From an uncultured Lachnospiraceae bacterium (lineage in GTDB: Bacteria > Bacillota > Clostridia > Lachnospirales > Lachnospiraceae), in assembly GCA_910580005.1 (NCBI GenBank), contig CAJTXH010000109.1, positions 1-9,821 on the forward strand: a stretch of DNA of 9,821 nt, read 5' to 3'. Positions 7,204 through 9,821 of this stretch are shown piece after piece (position 1 is the stretch's first letter; each line of letters opens with the position of its first letter). Made by a program: the position numbers and the translations under genes. Below the pieces are notes generated by a model, which had not been told where the DNA came from, searched no databases, and worked only from the letters and a program-made list of their open reading frames with translations.

Positions 7204-7240
7204 TATCTCTTTGATAAACTGGAATTTATCCAAGAGATAT
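7203..7240. repeat. Imperfect 16-bp inverted repeat with 6-base spacer upstream of the recombinase (candidate recombination site or operator)
   Basis: ATATCTCTTTGATAAA (7203-7218) and TTTATCCAAGAGATAT (7225-7240) are reverse complements except for one position (7212/7231), around the asymmetric spacer CTGGAA. No T-run follows on either strand, so it is not a terminator. Arms plus a 6-base central region are the geometry of core sites for Cre/Xer-type recombinases. It also abuts the -35 box of the recombinase promoter, so autoregulation or a separate regulator's operator is equally possible. Confidence 0.6.
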
Positions 7241-7290
7241 AAAAATATATATACAGATAAAATTACCACTCTCCCTCTGCTGTATATTTA

Positions 7291-7330
7291 TAAAAAGCTG
7301 CCTGCCAGAATCCTGGCAGGCAGCTTTTTA
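7291..7330. terminator. Strong rho-independent terminator, bidirectional, behind blaI-type gene
   Basis: TAAAAAGCTGCCTGCCAG (7291-7308) and its exact reverse complement (7313-7330) form an 18-bp stem around the loop AATC. A GC-rich core of GCTGCCTGCCAG is flanked by A and T runs on both sides, so it can stop transcription on either strand. It begins one base past the stop codon of the - strand repressor gene, which is therefore the last gene of its transcript. Confidence 0.92.
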
Positions 7331-7331
7331 T

Positions 7332-7697
7332 TTAAGACATTTGGTCCGCTATAATTTTTCTAAGCTCTTCAATATCCTTCCCAGATAACTTCTGGCATGC
7401 AAGGTATACAGAGATAAAATTAGAAACTGAGCCATTATATAGCTGGTTCAGTAAAAACTGTGTTTCTGTGTCCTGTATTTTCTTTTTAGAAATATTTGCC
7501 CTGCATATAAACCCTGGGTCTTCCCTTATAATAGCACCTTTATCGATAAGCCGCTTAATTACAGTATATGTAGTGTTTTTTTCCCACCCAATATATTCTT
7601 TAATAATTTTGGCAATATCCCTTGCTGCCAGTGCCTTATTAGACCATAAAAGCTCCATCACATTTAGTTCACCTTCGTGTAACCGTATTTCCCCCAT
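7332..7697 (-). CDS. BlaI/MecI/CopY-family winged-helix transcriptional repressor
   Basis: The 121-residue length is typical. The N-terminal winged helix (about 5-70) carries the family signature ELNVMELLW near the start, followed by ARDIAKIIKE and NTTYTVIKRLIDKGAI (recognition helix and following segment). The C-terminal helices (about 78-120) should form the dimer. BlaI and MecI repress beta-lactamase genes and are cleaved by the sensor protease BlaR1/MecR1; CopY responds to copper and has a CxC motif that is absent here. No sensor protease or beta-lactamase gene is next to it, so the target is unknown. AGGAGG (complement of 7707-7712) lies 9 bases before the ATG. Another ATG between them is out of frame and opens no useful reading frame. 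Confidence 0.9.
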   Translation of the reverse strand: MGEIRLHEGELNVMELLWSNKALAARDIAKIIKEYIGWEKNTTYTVIKRLIDKGAIIREDPGFICRANISKKKIQDTETQFLLNQLYNGSVSNFISVYLACQKLSGKDIEELRKIIADQMS

Positions 7698-7720
7698 TTA
7701 AACATACCTCCTGAAATGCC

Positions 7721-7735
7721 TGTAGTATTACTATA
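7721..7735. promoter_or_regulatory. Candidate operator palindrome in the leader of the BlaI-type gene
   Basis: TAGTA-T-TACTA (7723-7733) is a perfect palindrome within TGTAGTATTACTATA. BlaI/MecI operators are built on TGTA/TACA-type half-sites, and TGTAGTA resembles them. It lies just upstream of the ribosome binding site of the repressor gene and overlaps a weak - strand promoter-like pair (TTGTGC at 7752-7757, TATAGT at 7730-7735, 16-base spacing). Autorepression would be the expected role. The palindrome is short and may be chance. Confidence 0.35.
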
Positions 7736-7829
7736 TCGTTACAACAGTAAAGCACAAGAAAGCACAAATTAAAACAGCCATATTTAATGCCTTGTAAGTT
7801 CTTAAATATAACTGCCCATTTCCCCATTC

Positions 7830-7869
7830 CCAATAGATATATTCTACTATTGGTATTAATAAGTGTCAA
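7830..7869 (-). promoter_or_regulatory. Near-consensus promoter reading towards the BlaI-type gene, overlapped by an inverted repeat
   Basis: On the - strand, TTGACA (complement of 7864-7869) and TAGAAT (complement of 7841-7846) are spaced by exactly 17 bases. The start site would be near 7834, leaving an approximately 135-base leader before the repressor ATG. An inverted repeat CCAATAG/CTATTGG (7830-7836 and 7847-7853) brackets the -10 box, the geometry expected of a repressor operator. Confidence 0.55.
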
Positions 7870-7891
7870 TACAGAAAAGTGAAAATTTTCT

Positions 7892-7922
7892 TTGTACCAC
7901 CTAGTTTTCTTCTTCATATAAT
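7892..7922 (+). promoter_or_regulatory. Possible promoter of the DUF4474-like gene
   Basis: TTGTAC (7892-7897) and TATAAT (7917-7922) are separated by 19 bases, longer than the ideal 17. The perfect -10 box lies about 30 bases before the start codon, so the leader would be very short. It is divergent from the promoter at 7841-7869. Confidence 0.4.
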
Positions 7923-7952
7923 ATTATAAATACTTTCTGGAGGATTTTTATT

Positions 7953-8879
7953 ATGTACTTATTATTTGGAATTTTAATTCTCATATGTATACTTTTCTCT
8001 CTTATTTTCCATATAAGAAAAAAGAGAATAATCCGTAAAATTTGTGAAATGCAGCTTGAACAAAAAGTCTGTCTGCTAAACCAGATTATGGAACCATTTG
8101 GCTTTTGCTATTCCCCTTCACAGGATATAATAACATCACGTACTGATGCATGGCAGAAAAAATTTGGATATTGTGCCTTATATGATAAAAAAGCTGTCCA
8201 TTTCTCTATGGTATTTGACTGTGAACCAATTTATTTTAACTATAATGGCCGGACCTGGATGTTTGAGTTCTGGAAAGGCCAGTATGGGATAAGTGCTGGT
8301 GGTGAAATTGGCTTATATTGTGCTGACAGGGTTTTGAGCCCTTGGGAATATGATAAAACACTTTTTCATGGCATAAGTGATAAAGAACTGATGCCTGTTA
8401 CAATGACGGCCTATTATAAAGGCAGCCCTTTATTTACTGCATCACAGCCACACTGGTGGCTTACAGGTTTCTGCCCTGGCAGGTACTGCTGGCCCGGAGA
8501 CCTGGCACTACGTGTTTCCATTACATTTAAAAGCGAAAATATGATGTACTGTTTCTTAACCAGCCTTGTACAGTCAGGCTATATAAAATGTGGCATCTCA
8601 GTCTGTGACATGACAGTTTCGTTTATGTTTGCAAAACCATTTTCTAAACAGCCATGCTGTAAAACCTGTTTTAGCGCAAGATGGGCACAATTTAAGAACA
8701 GGCTTTTCTGCAAATTATACATGTGGGTAACAAGGCCTTTCAGATGTACACTTGATAAAATATTATATTTATATTATTTCCTGCCTTTTGCATTCAGGCA
8801 TATGCTTTGTATGAAAAAACACAGGAAACAGAAATTCCGAAAACCACGGGGAAAGGAAAAACTCAAGGATGGGATTTGA
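7953..8879 (+). CDS. DUF4474-like membrane-anchored protein of unknown function
   Basis: The 308-residue product starts with a hydrophobic segment (about 1-21) followed by basic residues (IRKKRIIRK), which suggests a single N-terminal membrane anchor with the rest in the cytoplasm. A conserved-looking block at about 47-122 contains FGFCYSPSQDI, DAWQKKFGY, FDCEPIYF and the Trp/Gly-rich FWKGQYGISAGGEIGLY. I recall this pattern from DUF4474 proteins of Clostridia, though I could not check it. The protein is cysteine-rich (about 18 Cys), including CCKTC at 235-239, without a clear metal-binding arrangement. A second hydrophobic stretch lies at about 269-284 before a very basic tail. GGAGGA at 7939-7944 lies 8 bases before the ATG. 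Its last 11 bases overlap the phosphoesterase gene, implying translational coupling. Confidence 0.72.
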   Translation: MYLLFGILILICILFSLIFHIRKKRIIRKICEMQLEQKVCLLNQIMEPFGFCYSPSQDIITSRTDAWQKKFGYCALYDKKAVHFSMVFDCEPIYFNYNGRTWMFEFWKGQYGISAGGEIGLYCADRVLSPWEYDKTLFHGISDKELMPVTMTAYYKGSPLFTASQPHWWLTGFCPGRYCWPGDLALRVSITFKSENMMYCFLTSLVQSGYIKCGISVCDMTVSFMFAKPFSKQPCCKTCFSARWAQFKNRLFCKLYMWVTRPFRCTLDKILYLYYFLPFAFRHMLCMKKHRKQKFRKPRGKEKLKDGI

Positions 8880-9753
8880 AAACCGTATCCAGAAGACATT
8901 TGACAATTCTCTTAACCTGCCGCTTTATCCAGGTTCAAAATATGTTATATTTAGTGACTGCCACCGTGGCACTGGCAGGGCAAATGATAATTTCCTGCAC
9001 AATGAATTCCTTTACCTTGCTGCCCTGCGCCACTATTACCAAAAGGGATTTACTTATATTGAACTTGGCGATGCTGATGAATTATGGGAAAACCGTTCTA
9101 TGCAGTGCATTAAAGAAAATCATATGCAAAGTTTTGAAATGCTTTCCATGTTTTATAGGCAAAACCGTTTTTTTGCAGTTTATGGCAACCATGATATAAC
9201 TAAAAAAAGCAGTAAGTTTCCTAAAAAATATTTTTTCTCTTTTTATTGTGTGAAGACACTATGTGACAGACCGCTTTTTCCTGATATTGCATTTTATCCA
9301 GGAATTATATTGCATGATAAACTTAAAGGGCATGATATTTATATGACACATGGGCACCAGGCAGATTTGCTTAACAGCACATTCTGGCGTTTGTCACGTT
9401 TTCTGGTGCGCTATGTATGGAGACCTTTAGAAAGCATAGGCGTTCCAGACCCGACAAGTGCTGCGAAAAATAATATAAAGAAAAAAAAGTCTGAAAAAAA
9501 ACTGGCAGGATGGGCACTGAAAAATAACCATATACTAATCACAGGACATACACACCATCCAATGACAGGCTCTAAAACATCACCATACTGCAATACTGGA
9601 AGCTGTGTACATCCTGCTGGCATAACTGCTATAGAAATAGAGAAACGTACTATTACTCTTGTTAAATGGTCTGTAAGTACTAAAAAGGATATGGAATTAT
9701 ATGCTTCACGTGAAATACTCGGAAACCAGGCATCTGTTGATGCATATTTTTAA
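8869..9753 (+). CDS. Calcineurin-like metallophosphoesterase (LpxH/COG2908-like)
   Basis: The 294-residue product shows all the dinuclear-metal motifs of the superfamily: D30-C-H32 (FSDCHRG), G67-D-A-D-E71, G106-N-H108-D109, H161-G-H163 and G226-H227-T-H229-H230. The spacing is closest to UDP-2,3-diacylglucosamine hydrolase-like (LpxH) phosphoesterases. A Gram-positive host has no lipid A, so LpxH function itself is unlikely; the substrate is unknown. There is no signal peptide, so the enzyme is probably cytoplasmic. A lysine-rich stretch (about 201-209) interrupts the C-terminal half before the GHTHH motif. The start codon overlaps the DUF4474-like gene by 11 bases, and AAAGGA lies 11 bases upstream, consistent with coupled translation. 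The two genes look like a functional pair. Confidence 0.88.
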   Translation: MGFENRIQKTFDNSLNLPLYPGSKYVIFSDCHRGTGRANDNFLHNEFLYLAALRHYYQKGFTYIELGDADELWENRSMQCIKENHMQSFEMLSMFYRQNRFFAVYGNHDITKKSSKFPKKYFFSFYCVKTLCDRPLFPDIAFYPGIILHDKLKGHDIYMTHGHQADLLNSTFWRLSRFLVRYVWRPLESIGVPDPTSAAKNNIKKKKSEKKLAGWALKNNHILITGHTHHPMTGSKTSPYCNTGSCVHPAGITAIEIEKRTITLVKWSVSTKKDMELYASREILGNQASVDAYF

Positions 9754-9766
9754 TAACACAGATAAC

Positions 9767-9795
9767 AAACGGGGCAATATTATCTTGCTCCGTTT
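9767..9795. terminator. Possible terminator hairpin behind the phosphoesterase gene
   Basis: AAACGGGGCAA (9767-9777) pairs with TTGCTCCGTTT (9785-9795) through 10 Watson-Crick pairs and one G-U, around the loop TATTATC. It starts 13 bases after the stop codon. The T-run is only three bases long on the + strand and similarly poor on the other, so termination may be weak. The rest of the sequence to the window end shows nothing I can name. Confidence 0.55.
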
Positions 9796-9821
9796 GGCTG
9801 GAGCTATTTATCCTGGTTATG

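Noticed and set aside
7249..7287. Inverted repeat ATATACAG/CTGTATAT
   Set aside because: Only 8 bp with a 23-base gap in AT-rich DNA; not above what chance gives.
7197..7622. Direct repeat of ATTTTGGCAATATC near 7197 and near 7608
   Set aside because: The second copy lies within repressor codons for a normal winged-helix segment; one short match in AT-rich DNA is not evidence of a site.
7669..7917. An 82-codon - strand reading frame overlapping the divergent region and the start of the repressor gene
   Set aside because: It overlaps the well-supported repressor start and two promoter-like elements, has no good ribosome binding site, and its product resembles no family.
8807..9199. A 130-codon + strand frame overlapping the start of the phosphoesterase gene
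   Set aside because: It lies out of frame inside the phosphoesterase, which has all its catalytic motifs, and shows no recognisable domain.
1..9821. CRISPR arrays, tRNA or rRNA genes, insertion sequences
   Set aside because: I saw no regularly spaced repeats, no tRNA or rRNA signature, and no transposase or target-site duplications around any segment.

Overview
The window looks like chromosomal DNA of an AT-rich anaerobic Firmicute, most likely a clostridial or Lachnospiraceae-type bacterium. The reasons are strong GGAGG-type ribosome binding sites, the PASTA kinase-rsgA-rpe-thiN gene order known from Bacillota, a flavin-reductase/rubredoxin fusion typical of strict anaerobes, a BlaI-type repressor, and a DUF4474-like membrane protein. 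The exact taxon is inference.

Left part (1-3987, + strand): a tight housekeeping operon. It starts with the C-terminal, extracellular part of a PrkC-type Ser/Thr kinase (three PASTA domains, cut by the window edge). RsgA ribosome-assembly GTPase follows with no gap, then ribulose-phosphate 3-epimerase, a PilZ-type c-di-GMP receptor, and thiamine pyrophosphokinase. The PilZ gene is the unusual insertion in an otherwise familiar gene order.

Middle (3988-5951, + strand): a 135-bp spacer holds a two-tier hairpin that would bury the ribosome binding site of the next gene. After it come an uncharacterised metal-dependent amidohydrolase and a flavin-reductase/rubredoxin fusion protein.

Recombinase module (about 5985-7331, - strand): a complete tyrosine recombinase of the long, XerS-like type. 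A perfect 20-bp AT-rich inverted repeat lies behind it. A near-perfect 16-bp inverted repeat lies in front of it, abutting a near-consensus promoter. A second - strand gene, a BlaI/MecI-type repressor without a BlaR partner, ends at a textbook terminator.

Right part (7698-9821, + strand): a divergent regulatory region, then an overlapping gene pair encoding a cysteine-rich DUF4474-like membrane protein and a calcineurin-like metallophosphoesterase. A weak terminator-like hairpin closes the window.

The main observation is compositional. The + strand is G-rich over C in the + strand genes left of the recombinase and C-rich over G in the + strand genes right of it. A positive-to-negative GC-skew switch next to a XerS-like recombinase with flanking inverted repeats is what a replication terminus with a single-recombinase Xer/dif module would look like. 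The assignment is inference and rests on hand counts.
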